A stretch of DNA of 64,000 bases, from contig OZ017797.1 of the NCBI GenBank assembly GCA_963969395.1, forward strand, positions 8,866,001 through 8,930,000, in the 5' to 3' direction. The translations under genes were made by a program, and so were the position numbers. The notes beneath the pieces were generated by a model. That model did not search any database, had not been told where the DNA came from, and was given only the letters and a program-made list of their open reading frames with translations. Source of the DNA: Pseudoscleropodium purum (taxonomy: Eukaryota > Streptophyta > Bryopsida > Hypnales > Brachytheciaceae). Below are positions 9,780 through 20,844 of the stretch, in pieces. Positions within the stretch are counted from its first letter, which is position 1. Each line of letters opens with the position of its first letter.

Positions 9780-12369
9780 CCATCTATCATCAAGAGAATT
9801 TTTGATGGCAAAATGAATGAATTCCTTCATTGAAAATTAGTGAAAATGAAGATTACAAAAGTCATATTTGTATCTATTCTCTATCCATAGTGAGTCAAAA
9901 GATATGGATTAACTAGAATATGAAAACTTGGCCATTGTACTTTTTGACATTGTTTCAAATGTCTAAACGTTGATTCAGACATTTTGATGTTGTTTCAAAC
10001 ATCTCTATGTTGTTTATGGCCTCTTGATAATGTTGTGTGGGAGATATTTTATATTGAACACAATTCTTGCTATATATATCCCATATGGATTGTTTTACTT
10101 CCTACCACCCTACTTGTATAAAAGTCATCTCTTTTCATTCATTGTGCTCATTCATCCATTTTTTTTCTTGCAAAGCATGTCATGTGGCTACCCTTTTCCT
10201 AAATTTTTTACAAATGGTCAATATTTTACCATAGACTGTAGTAATTTAATTAACTTACCCACAATGAAAAACAATGTAGTTGCTGACATGGTTGTCTATG
10301 TCTTAAAGTATGTTTTTGAAAAACATGTACTTGTCTCTTTTGATGTCGTTAGAAACATTTTTGTCTTGTTTGACATTAGATTGTTTTTCTACATATATGA
10401 ACACGTTTACAATGACATCACATGGAATTTGAACTTCTAGGGCTTGAATTATTTGACGCTGTTTATTTTTTAAAATAGGGCCCATTTCAATAAAACAACA
10501 TCAAAAATGTAGTTTTCTAATAGTACATTTGCTACAAAACTTGGAGCCCTGACTACGAAGATCTACACTATTGAGTAGAAAGTGCGAATGCATTCAAGGT
10601 TCTTATTGCAATAGAAGTCTCTATAGACAACAACAAAGACAAAAGTGTATCCACGTAATCCCCCCTAGCCCACAGCAGCAACAAGAGAGTGCGAGCGTTT
10701 GTCAACCGACCTTCATTGTCACCTTCAACTACAGACCCACCTATGCCGCATGCATCCATTCCAATTGGGATGATTTCGTTTGTACTTAGCTCGTCATTGG
10801 ACCCACCTCTAGTTAGATAGAGTCACTAACTAGGCAATATGGCCATTTGAAGAAAAAGTAGTAAGGTCACTCACTAATTGCTAAGGCTACTCGTGCAAGT
10901 GGGGCCATCATGGCTCTACAGCTGAAGGAGATGTTGAATTCTAGTAATGACATTGAGCTGTCAAAAATGGAATAGCAAAAGTAGTTTTTTCCAAAGCAAA
11001 TGGAGTACCAAAAGGAAAATGATCAACGATATAACAAGAATGCAATATTAAAGATTGACAACACCATGAAAGCCATTGAAACATAAGGTGCAATAGTTCA
11101 ATGTCTAGTAGATATATGTACAGTTCTAGGTACTAGATTATTATGACATGATGCTATTTTTGTTAGAACTCCCTTCTGAAACATCATTAGAAATTGTAGT
11201 TGGTGGCTAAGTAGCCATAGCTATAAACGAGCATTGAGAGCGTTAGAGCGCTCCTCAACATGTCAAATGAAGTTCGGCAACATGTGCTTCCTATAGCAAG
11301 TCCACAAAGATGACTCCATGTCGGCGACCTAGCTACATCTTACAATATAGACACACAATTTTGGGTCTTAGAACTAGTGTTATGCACTGCTATACACATG
11401 CAATTAATTGTATTCCCAATACATGTACAATACAATGGGGATTCAAAAGTACGGAGTGTTTTAAGCTATTTTTTATGTACATTTTTGTCTCATAATAAAC
11501 TTTGTAAATTTAGTGAACATAGTAAGGCATGTCTCTCAACATATTGAAAGCAAGAAGAAAAGACCAAAAAGCTTGTAACGACCACATTCAGGGAAACATC
11601 ATTTGCATGCAATTGGGTGGAAACGTCTATTGAACTTTGGAAAATAAACTCACATATTAGCAAACTCTAAATGGAAGAGGAATCTATATGGGATTATTCA
11701 TTACAACCTAGCTTGATAGCAAATGCAAATTAAGAAACCATATGACAATCATAGCTACCTCAAGCTCAACAATTGCTAATAGGTTCACGAGGTCTAGATG
11801 GCTTACAATGCAATAATCTATCCTTGGGATTTCCCATGTACAAGCAACCATATAATTGACGTGATTTGCAAAGCCTCGTATTGTCAACTACTAAATAATA
11901 AACTCACCGATTTGAAGATTATTTAGTTTGAATGCTAATTCTATGCATATAAAAAAAACTTATATACTTAAAGAACTTTAGAAGTCACCAAACTAGAGTT
12001 CAATGCAACAAATATGACAATTTTGGCCACATGTTGTCTCAAAATCATACTCCTCAACTATAGAAACTCTACTATCACAAAAATTGATGTTAAATGAAGA
12101 TGAAAATGAACGTTTGGAAATATAGCATTTTAAACACTTCTAACTGTCCATTAATCCATGAGGTTGATACTTGATCAATTCAGAAGAATTTTTAAAAAAT
12201 AAAAAAACTGCAACCTTCATATTTAGACAATTTGTTGCATTAATAGAAAAGCTCCTAACTCTCTTTACTTGAGATGCACCTCCTGCACTACCAATACATC
12301 TCCTCCTCCATCCTCGTCTCCATCTTTTGGTCCCATAGCAACCGTTGAATTCAGCTTATACTCCTTGTT
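9780..12369. other. AT-rich stretch, mostly no supported gene
   Basis: A 138-codon open frame at 10024-10440 is AT-driven, with no recognisable domain. The phrase GATGTTGTTTCAAAC and variants recur near 9960-10010. Apart from the weak fragment at 10870-11095, I see nothing that I can support. Confidence 0.5.
10870..11095 (+). pseudogene. Possible C-terminal coiled part of a Myb/SANT-like protein
   Basis: Translation with two stops reads MALQLKEMLNSSNDIE ... QMEYQKENDQRYNKNAIL, a charged helical stretch like the C-terminus of trihelix-type proteins. It could belong with the remnant at 5880-6190. Weak, based on composition only. Confidence 0.25.
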
Positions 12370-13590
12370 CTACATCACATACAACAAATGTTTTATCTCT
12401 TCTTTTGATTGATTTAGCACGAAATTGTAGAGAAGTGCATAGCCATTCACAACATTGGGAAAAAAAGTAACATGGATCTTAGATTGTTTGTGCAATTCAC
12501 GGAAGGAAAGTTTCAATAAGCAAATGCATTTTCCACCACACCGTGGCTCCAACTCAATTTCTTGTTGAAAAGTCACTTTGCAATGGAGAATTCCTCTACT
12601 TGTCAATTAGGAACCATGAGCTATGGCAACAAAGAGTAACTTGAATCTCCTAGTAGGTAAGGTAAGAAGTCATAGAAGGTAGGATTACCCTCCCAAAGAG
12701 CTTATCGCTATGCTTTGATGTACAACGTTGACCTCCTCAACATTTGAGAGTCATTTGTAGAGCTATACTGCCTATACATGCCCATTTACAAGTTTAGAAA
12801 GAGCTTTGAAGCATCAACAACTGCTTGACAATTTATTGTATATCCTCTTGGTTTAAAGTAGTAGTAATTAGAGGCTCCAAAACGGGGCTTCACGATTCCA
12901 ATGTGGATTCCATCAATTGCACCTAATACACTTGGAAGCCCATAGAGTTGCTGAAATTCACAGGCTGTGGTAGTCAAATGATCTCCTCGAGGCCACTTTA
13001 TTTCCTTCCACAAGGCTACATTGATGGCCTCTACAACTTGGTAAAGCATTATCAACAATGTACTAGACTCTATAGCTTGGTAGAGCATTATCAACATTGT
13101 GCTAGATTCTACAACAAACATTTTGCTCAAAATAAGTAGATTAGAGCCATAACATAATTCGAATAGTGTGCAAGCTATACAAATAAGAACAGGGATAGCA
13201 AGACAATATTTGGTGTTTCTTTTCTCTACAATTGCTCTAAGTAGCTCTAACAAGAAGAAGACACAACGCTTTATCATTCTAAACATTTGAATCCACTATT
13301 CATCATCATATTCTTCTAATAAAAATCTAGAAAATCAAGTCGTGGACCTAGGCTTCATCCAAAAGCCTTGGTCGTTGTCAAAAAATGACAAAGAAGACCA
13401 CAGTTGGAAGTGCATGAAAGTAGCTTGAGACACTCTATCCACATTTATAGTTGCAATGTCCTTATAAGCATTGTCGAATGAGAAGAGTTTGCTTTGGGAA
13501 ATTACGGGGATTCTAGCTGCTGCTAGAAATGACTTGAGGGTAGGGATTCTTGCTTGATGTTCCTTCAAACCTTGAATCTTCAACAAGATG
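12370..13590 (-). pseudogene. PIF/Harbinger transposase remnant
   Basis: Minus-strand translation gives, in order: QGFWMKPRSTT (N-terminal FWxxPRxxxWF block), LWKEIKWP, GLPSVLGAIDGIHIGI carrying the first catalytic Asp of the DDE_4 domain, YTINCQAVVDA, LLGDSSYSLL (the LGDSgYP block), and a C-terminal ILHN-like helix area. Several frameshifts and stops separate these blocks, and a 39-bp in-frame tandem duplication is present near 13041-13115 (SSTMLIMLYQ / SSTLLIMLYQ). It is dead. No TIR or 3-bp duplication was resolved. Confidence 0.75.
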
Positions 13591-13599
13591 TCCTCTCAA

Positions 13600-15480
13600 A
13601 CCTTGAATCTTTAATAAATCTTGAATCAACTCCCCATTGGCCTATCATGTTATGGCTCTAAGGGTTCAAGGGTTAGGGAGGAGATAATAAGCTACAAGAT
13701 GCAGAATGGGTAGAACAGACGGCAGACTACGAGCTGAACCGTCCGTGAATATGGCTCCTAAAGTTTTAAATTTACGGTCTACTGGTGATTAATCCAATCT
13801 CACCGTGAGAACGACATAAAATTCAACCATGTAGGTCATTAATCCCACTTCGTTGTCTATGACACAAAATGAAGTAAGGCAATGTACACAATGTCAAGCC
13901 AATCCGCAAATAGAGTTTACAATGCAAAAATTTGATAAAGTCACATACTCACAACATGAAATGACAATGAGCCTACAAATCTGGCTAGGAATAACAAAGC
14001 CACAAGCCACAACATAGGTTAGATTCTTGTAAGGTAAATCTTCTCTTGAGTCTTCAAATCTTCACTTGAATTTTCAAGTTTTTACTTGAATCTTCAAATC
14101 TTCAAATCTTCAAGTCTTCAATCTTTTAATCTTCTCTTCTACCCTCTTCTAGATTAGTAGCACTATAATAGACACCAAAAACATTTTAAAGTTCCATTTT
14201 AAGGAGATGATAACTCTTTTGAAAGCTAAGATAGTAAGCTTTGATCCTTCAAAATCTCATTTGAAGCAAAGCTACTACCTATGAGCTATATGCTCTCAAA
14301 GATTCCCTAAAAAAATTTGAGCGACAATACTCTATTCCACTTTTCAATTCATAACTTAAGTTATACGAATGATATTGATAAGTGTGATAGCTTAATAGAA
14401 AGCTAACAACAAGATCTATATTCTACTCAATTTTCACTTTGCTTCAACAAAATTTGTGACTTTAGAAGAGGTACAAAGTCTTTGCTCCTCTTTTTGGATA
14501 GCAACAGACTACTCTTCACTCAAAGACTTATAAAATTCACATACAAGTTTGGAATCAAATGAAATTATCGCCAAAAGAAGAATAACACTACCATATATAA
14601 CTCCACCAAATTTTGTATTAAAAGCTTTCTCCAACAACACATAGCATCCAATTAAAGTTTCAGTTCTCCGTACTCCAACACACCACACACCAACATCGAC
14701 GAGAAAAAAGAGAGAATCTCCCCCCCTTCTCTTTCCACATGGACCACATCAACCCATGTGAGCATCTTTCATGCTATAGACTCCCTAAAATATTACTTTT
14801 CAATATTCTAAATGCTTCTTTGGGTCCACAAACCCTAAAGTCAACTAAAACAAGGTAAACAACCAACTAACTTTCATCCAATCTAAATAAAAACTAAATG
14901 GTAGTAGTACAAACTCAAAACATAAATAAAAACACTCTATCTTAGCATCCAAAATTCAATTTTGAAACCATTTACTTTACACACTTAGAAACTTCAAAAT
15001 ACGCAAAAGTATAGCAGCAATGTAGTTTGTTTTCCGTTCTGTGGTCAGTAGATTGAGTGGTCCTTGAAGTTAAAAGTGATGGCCTACTTCATTGGAAATA
15101 CGGCTGACCATCTGTTCTTGACTGTTGTTCTCAAAACACCTCTTAAACACCATTTGATAGTTCTCGAAAAGCGTGGGTTCAGATTCAAAAACGATCACCA
15201 AAGCTTTATTTTCCAATTGCAAAACTAGCAGTGAAAATTAATGGGTACCTGGCTCAGTTTGTGGTTGAATATGACATTCAGAAGATCCCGCTTCATCTTA
15301 TATACGTTGTCTTGAAGTAGATGGTTGAATTGGATCAACCAATAATTGCGATAACGGCAATTGCCAATCGTTAGGGTTTTATAAATCTATCACTACAAAT
15401 GGAAAAATCCAAACTAGAACTAACTCAAACTACGTCATAAGAAGCAAAACTACTCAGTTTTCTTTATTCTATACCTAATA
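13600..15480. repeat. Dispersed repeat R, copy 2
   Basis: Same block order and orientation as 6271-8655: CCCATTGGCCTATCATG near 13635, ACGGTCTACTGG near 13780, CTTCAAATCTTC tandem at 14040-14130, ~180-bp units with GAAAGCTAA markers near 14214 and 14395, ACATCAACCCATG near 14750, and the decayed minus-strand ORF at 15005-15370. It abuts the Harbinger remnant, so R may be part of, or derived from, that element. Confidence 0.55.
15005..15370 (-). pseudogene. Decayed homologue of the 152-aa ORF
   Basis: Minus-strand translation shows matches to the C-terminal part of the 8068-8526 protein: a GHHF.LQGPLNLL segment for GHQCWLEGPVNPL and TNYIAAILLRI for TNYVAATIKRI. Stops and frameshifts interrupt it. 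Confidence 0.45.
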
Positions 15481-15976
15481 GCTTCTTTGAGAAGCTTATT
15501 TTCTCATTAGATACTTCAATCACATCATACTAGCTATCTTTATAATAACACCAAAATGCCAACAGTCAACCTACAGTGGTATAAAACTGCTGTAGGATCA
15601 ATAACGGTCGCTAAATTGCGGACTTAGTTGGTTGAAGAAGTCCTTGGTTAACTGCTGGTCGGTTCTGGATTCGAATCTTGTTGAATTTGTTGATTTGATC
15701 TAGGCAGCTGCAACTTGGTACTGCTAGTAAAAGCAAGAAATAACTAATCAATCAGCCAACTACCCTGTCCCTCTAAGCTAAGTGACAAGATTCAGTATAA
15801 TCCAAGACCGTGGACTTCTCCACGACCCCACCTTTTTTATCTCAATTTTTTTCTTGTATTAGGACTGAAGGTTAATCCTTTGATACTTTTACATAGTAAA
15901 GTTATTTACAACAGGAAAGTGTGCAACACGTCAATGTCTTCCCTAGATTCTTTGGAGTTGTCATTGCTATTCTAAA
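15481..15976. other. No supported gene
   Basis: AT-rich sequence between repeat R copy 2 and the hAT MITE at 15985. No coding or structural feature seen. Confidence 0.5.
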
Positions 15977-15984
15977 GTGTTAGA

Positions 15985-16288
15985 CATGGTTGTCATAACG
16001 GGCAAGTTAGGGTCATCGGACAGGACAGACGGACGGGCAAACCGGACTGAACGAACGGATGGTCCAGACGACTTTAATTTTGTAACTTGTGCAATTTTGC
16101 GGAATGACACGTCACCTCGAAATGCGCCTTGACAATCTTGTCCGCGCCCAGCATGTTCCTTAATCCACATGGCATCCACGTGGCCTATTTTTCCGTTATC
16201 AAAAAGTCAACTATGTGTTGACTATATCGGACGGGTGGGACCTCTAATGAAGGGGCAAACCGGACGTCCGTCCACTATGACAACCATG
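15985..16288. mobile_element. hAT MITE of a second family, TSD GTGTTAGA
   Basis: A 304-bp element with 13-bp terminal inverted repeats CATGGTTGTCATA / TATGACAACCATG, flanked by identical GTGTTAGA at 15977-15984 and 16289-16296. The 8-bp duplication supports hAT. The termini resemble but differ from the CAGGGTTGAC family (CATGGTTGTC), and the body has fewer GTCCG pentamers, so it is a related but distinct family. Confidence 0.88.
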
Positions 16289-16296
16289 GTGTTAGA

Positions 16297-16858
16297 GATT
16301 TATTTGTGTCCATCAGCATGACAAGAAACAAGAAGGCCATTGACAATAGCTCAACCGAATTTTGGAGGACATCCAAGGTAGTGACTAGGGAATCAAACTT
16401 GCATTCCTATAGAACATCAGAGTCTAAATGGCAAAAATGACAATAGTAGAAGAACAATCTTCTAGTACATTCCTCTCTTCAAATTCAAGCCATATAAGCT
16501 CCTTCTGCTTGATGTTAATTTCTACACCTAAACTACTTAATATAATAGATGGTGATGCTGAAGGCTAGTACGTCAAAAATCATGATAAAGAGAAAATTCT
16601 AAATAAGTCTTCACTACTATTGAATTGGATTTCATCAAGATCTTCCGACTTCGGGGATCCACATTCATGTCAATGAAGAAGCATACCTCCTTTTAAAAAA
16701 ACAATTGTATTCTAACTTGATTCCTGTAGTGCAGCCAAGTGAAGAAACATTGATTTCCAGCCACTGCAGATGATGTTGTCCTAAACTATATACACATGCT
16801 ACCTTTGTTTGATTTTGCCACTTCTACCTGCCTCTTTTGAAGGCTCTAATAAACTTTG
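16297..16858. other. No supported gene
   Basis: AT-rich intergenic sequence between two mobile elements. Nothing recognisable. Confidence 0.5.
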
Positions 16859-17069
16859 ACCTGTGTCGCAGCTTAGAATTTTGATTTTCTTAGTATACAC
16901 CCAACTAGGAACGGAAACTAGTCATTAGCTAACCGGATCCGATTAGGTGGGGAAGGAAAACTCAGAATTAGCACGGAACGTGAAGTAGTGGGCTTCTTGG
17001 ATCTCATCCGGTCAGGAGTAACTAACAACGGAAACGGAATGTAACACGGATTAGGTCTAGGACCGGATT

Positions 17070-17143
17070 ATGATGATGAACCGGATTATGATGGTAAACC
17101 GGATTCATGATGACAAACCGGAAAGGGTCCAGGGACTATAAAA
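17070..17143 (+). promoter_or_regulatory. Promoter of the copy 2 ORF
   Basis: TATAAAA at 17137-17143 preceded by four ACCGGAT-type units of ~14-22 bp (17070-17125). ATCCGG/CCGGAT recurs many times elsewhere in the element and could be a binding site for an element or host protein. Confidence 0.5.
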
Positions 17144-17326
17144 GGAGGAGCTTTCACTGTTGCACCCCCTTTTAGAAACTCGACCTTGAGCGTGCGCGGT
17201 TGAGTTTTTGTCGTTTGTGCGTCTGAGCGTTTGTGTTTTGTCTGTTCTGCTTCCGGTTGAGATCGGAGAGAGGAAGTGAGGAACGGGACGTGCGGCTAGG
17301 AGAGAGTGAGGTAGATGTGAGTGGGA

Positions 17327-18985
17327 ATGCCTCAGCTACGTAGGTCGAGGCAAGCGAGTCCCTCTGGAGGCGAGGTGAAGCTCCGGAAAGTCATTTCGGT
17401 TATTCCCTCCACAGAGCCGGAAAAGGCTGAACTCATGGATGATCTCAGATCCATGGGTTGCGTAGGGTTTGCCGAGAAACCTTGGGGTTTTAGGGAGGAG
17501 AGAATGGTCAAGGAGCTCCTCGGAAAGTTGTCCAACCAGTTTGACAACACCGTGAGGGGAGCTCCCGTCAGCTGGAACGAGGGGATGTGGAGAGCGGTTT
17601 ACGGTTTCCGGGCAGGAGGTTTGGGAATGGCGAGCCGGAAGGATGAGTTTGTCCGAGGGAAGTTCAAGGGAGCCGTCAACTCGAAGGACGGATACGCGGT
17701 CGAGGATTGCTTGGACGACCGACACCGTCGGCTCCTGCAATTCCTGGTTCCGGTTCTTCACCCGGAGAAGCCGACCAGGGTGACGATCACCCTGGGCAAC
17801 ACCATTTTCGGTGCCCTCAGTGGTACCCGGAAAGTGGACTGGGCACGGATCATTTCCGATCTCGTGGCCCAGCTTGTTAGTAGGGTTGGGAAGAAAAGGG
17901 CCACTCCAGTGTGCCCTTACCTCTTCCACCTCTATCGGGAGAACCAAGTCCTCACCAACATAGAGGAGAAGGCGTGGAAGACGCAGGAAGTGCTCCTGAA
18001 GTATGGGGAGTCGGAGACGGATGACGAAGCGGAATCCGATTCCGAGTCAGACCGGGAGTCCAGCGAGGAAGAGGAGGAGCCGCTGCCGGGGATCAAGCGA
18101 CAGAAGCTGACGCCTCCACACAAGCGCGGGACGCCTCCCGGTCAAGACAAACCGGCCCCGGAGGAGAAACCGGAAGCCGAGAAGACCAATTCCGGGGGAG
18201 ATCCGGATATGCAAGATCCGTTCAACGGTCTGATCAACGTCCTCTGCAACATCAGGGCGGATTGGGAGGTGAAGCACAGGACGCTTGCGGCAATCGGCAA
18301 GTTGGTGGGTGCTGCACCGGACAGCAACTTGGCGGAACAAGTGGCGCAATGCATCACGAATCCGGAAGAGACCCGGAAGCAGGAAGCCGAGATCCGCCGG
18401 TTGCAGGAGGAGGTAGATAAACTGAAGGCAACACTTTTCGCCTATCAGGAAGACGTGACGGCCGCTCGGGAGATGGCGGAGGAGACTCGGAAGGTGGCCG
18501 AGCAGATCAAGACGGTCCTGGGAGAGACCGGAACGGCAGCGGCCAAGGCGAAGCTCTTCGACGAGAAGATCCACGAAGAGAAGAAACTATCCGGTTCCCG
18601 GATGGTCCGGATTCTCGCGGACTTCGCCGAGCAGGTAGAGACGGCAATGGTGGAGGGGCGGAAGGCAGCGGACCGGATCGAGGAGAGCAGCCGGAAGCTG
18701 ACGGGAGCGACGTGCGACAAAGGTATTCACCTTTCGGACATCTCTCTACCGGACCTCTTTCCGGATGCAACTATGGCGAAGGACAGGAAGGATTGGACTC
18801 CTGAGTCCAAGAAGTCTGCACGGACTGGGACTCCGGGCTCGAGACCGGATATTACCATCGACTTGGAGTCTCCACCCGGACCGAATCCTGCGGAGGGGGA
18901 ACGGGTCCGGAATTTGAGCGAAGTCTTCGAGGAGCTAGTCCCGGAGGTCGGAAGCCCGACGATAGGATCTAGAGTTGTAGGGTAG
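17327..18985 (+). CDS. 552-aa element protein (plant transposon-type domain + coiled coil)
   Basis: Intact ORF from ATG at 17327; the in-frame GTG two codons earlier is less likely, and an ATG at 17314 is followed directly by a stop. Residues ~55-220 show the layout of the 'putative plant transposon protein' domain: RMVKELLGKLSNQFDNTVRG, then W..., RLLQFLVPVLHPEKPTRVTI, GTRKVDWARIISDLVAQL. Residues ~225-260 are acidic, followed by a basic KRQKLTPPHKRGTPP stretch. Residues ~355-480 form a heptad-rich coiled coil (EAEIRRLQEEVDKLKATL). It is not Gag-like (no CCHC knuckle) and has no enzymatic motif. Three copies in the window align over full length, two unbroken, which suggests past selection. 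Function unknown; a nuclear DNA- or RNP-associated accessory protein is a guess. Confidence 0.85.
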   Translation: MPQLRRSRQASPSGGEVKLRKVISVIPSTEPEKAELMDDLRSMGCVGFAEKPWGFREERMVKELLGKLSNQFDNTVRGAPVSWNEGMWRAVYGFRAGGLGMASRKDEFVRGKFKGAVNSKDGYAVEDCLDDRHRRLLQFLVPVLHPEKPTRVTITLGNTIFGALSGTRKVDWARIISDLVAQLVSRVGKKRATPVCPYLFHLYRENQVLTNIEEKAWKTQEVLLKYGESETDDEAESDSESDRESSEEEEEPLPGIKRQKLTPPHKRGTPPGQDKPAPEEKPEAEKTNSGGDPDMQDPFNGLINVLCNIRADWEVKHRTLAAIGKLVGAAPDSNLAEQVAQCITNPEETRKQEAEIRRLQEEVDKLKATLFAYQEDVTAAREMAEETRKVAEQIKTVLGETGTAAAKAKLFDEKIHEEKKLSGSRMVRILADFAEQVETAMVEGRKAADRIEESSRKLTGATCDKGIHLSDISLPDLFPDATMAKDRKDWTPESKKSARTGTPGSRPDITIDLESPPGPNPAEGERVRNLSEVFEELVPEVGSPTIGSRVVG

Positions 18986-20172
18986 ATAGGATTTTAATTT
19001 CAGTTAGGAGTAGGAGCGGATCCGGATCCGGATCCGGCTCAATAGTATTAGGTTAGACCGGAAGTTAGATTTAGGTGGCGGCGGACCCCCACGGGTTTTC
19101 CGCTCCTTTTTGTGCTTTTAGGGTTTTGACCCTTTGTATATAAATCGGTTCCTGCGATGGGAATTGGGAGTTGTTCATTTTGCAAACTTCTTGTACCTTT
19201 CTATTCTTTTCGTTGTGTATCTCTCTCCAGCGCGACAGGATTGTATGATGTGGAGTTAGGAGAGTACGAGTTGGTTGGCAAGTGAATTCTCCCCTTGGTG
19301 TTTATTTTCCAATCCAAGGTGCATGTGAGTAGGTACCGAAGAGTTGGGAGTGAACTTAGTTCCTCAGCACGTCTAGAGTTTGAGATTCCGGGTGAGAAAG
19401 CCGTTGTTAGGCTAGGCGGGTAGGGAGGGATTCCTTAGCTGCGCTAGAACTCCCGGGTGGGAAATCCGGTCGAGTGTCCGATCTCCTGTGAGGTCTCACC
19501 ACCTGTATGGGTAACGGAAGAACTTTAGTTGATGTTGGAACGAACGGGTGCACTTGTAACCACCTGTCTTCGCACGGATCAGAAGTAGCATCAAGGTCGT
19601 TGTAGTACGAGAGGGTCGAGTGTGGGGTCTTTGTGTGACCTACGACCCGGATTGCTATCTGGGTTGTTGTGAAGGACCAAACCGGATCCGGATTAGTTTA
19701 GGAGTCTAGAAGGTAGGACAGTGGGTCTTCAGCCACTATAAGTCACGGAAGGAGTGGTGGGCCTACCACTCTCAAAATTAAGCGGCGACCCCTCTGATGG
19801 TGAAACAGAGGCAAAACCAAACCGGATAGGATTACGAGTACAGGATGACCATCCCGACCGGATTGGTCAGGACGGATTTCCAGGATCGGAAGTTGTGAGA
19901 TCCTGGGATTTGGGTATTTGTACGGACCGGATAGTTAGTAGGACCGGAAGAAGGAGTAATCCGGTCTGTAGTTACCCGGTGTGGTAGTATTTCTGGTTCT
20001 AGATCTAGGACCGGAAAGTAAGATTGGCATACTGACTGAGCTTAACTGCTTAATAGAGCTAGATACTTCACAGGATCTCGTGGGTTCGATCTTTAGAGTC
20101 ACTTAGTTATACTCTAGAGCGATTTTTGTGAGTATAATGGGGAATTGACCTGCCCTGTGCTGCGACAACCTG

Positions 20173-20840
20173 CAATCTCGCTTTTCTTTAGAAATTATCG
20201 TCACCTCCTTAGACATTGTTGAGCAAACAACAATAGTGAAGTCCAATTCTGCCAATCTCTTCTCTTCAAAGGTTTACACATGCAGTTTACACACTTCTTC
20301 ACAATTGTTATGAAGTTTTGGCACCAATGCAACTCTTATGTGTGCACTAACGTGGCCTAGGCATTCAATTGTAACGTTCATTTCTAGGATTTCTGGCTTC
20401 CAATAATTTTTATTATTTGCTAATTGTAAACAAAGTGATAAGTTCGCATTCAACAACTCTGACATGCCAAAGCTACTACGTCACCAAGCTGTCGATTATA
20501 ACAAAAATTTGCATTCTTTGATTATTTTACTATAACACAACTAATGATTGCTAACAAGAAGTGCAAATGCCCTACGAGTGTTGATTTTATTTTCTTACAT
20601 AAATTTAATCATATTGTTCATTCTTTTCAAAAACAAGAGAAGTAATGCCTATGTATGCTGTGTGTGATTTGTTTTAAATGACTATGTTAATGAATGCATG
20701 CTTTTGAAGCTTCATTGCAATATTTTGATCAAACAATTTTAAACTATTTTTTGGCAAACATTTTTCATTCTAATTGTGCAAAGTGAGTTATTTATGTTTT
20801 CTTTTGAAATATATATTCTATACAAACAAAAAGCCTAGAT
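20173..20840. other. No supported gene
   Basis: AT-rich sequence between the 3.3-kb element and the pogo-like remnant. No gene seen. Confidence 0.5.
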
Positions 20841-20844
20841 CAAG

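Larger units (their letters stand above)
16864..20167 (+). mobile_element. 3.3-kb gene-bearing element, copy 2, intact
   Basis: Element of 3304 bp with TGTCGCAGC / GCTGCGACA termini and exact 5-bp duplication ACCTG (16859-16863 and 20168-20172). Same internal order as copy 1: ACCGGAT repeats, TATAAAA (17137-17143), ORF, second TATATAAA (19137-19144), long 3' non-coding part. The exact target duplication and open ORF suggest a fairly young insertion. No internal pol-type sequence or second LTR is present, so if it is an LTR it stands alone. Confidence 0.9.

Noticed and set aside
10024..10440. 138-codon hydrophobic frame
   Set aside because: AT-driven Phe/Ile/Tyr-rich composition, no homology cue and no promoter context.
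6271..15480. The two R repeats as LTRs of one large retroelement
   Set aside because: They are too diverged, one lies inside a hAT element with its own exact TSD, and a Harbinger remnant, not pol, lies between.
17336..18770. Long minus-strand open frames opposite the 552-aa ORF (also seen opposite the copies at 3.5 kb and 29 kb)
   Set aside because: They are antisense shadows of a GC-rich coding region and break differently among the three copies, while the sense frame stays open.
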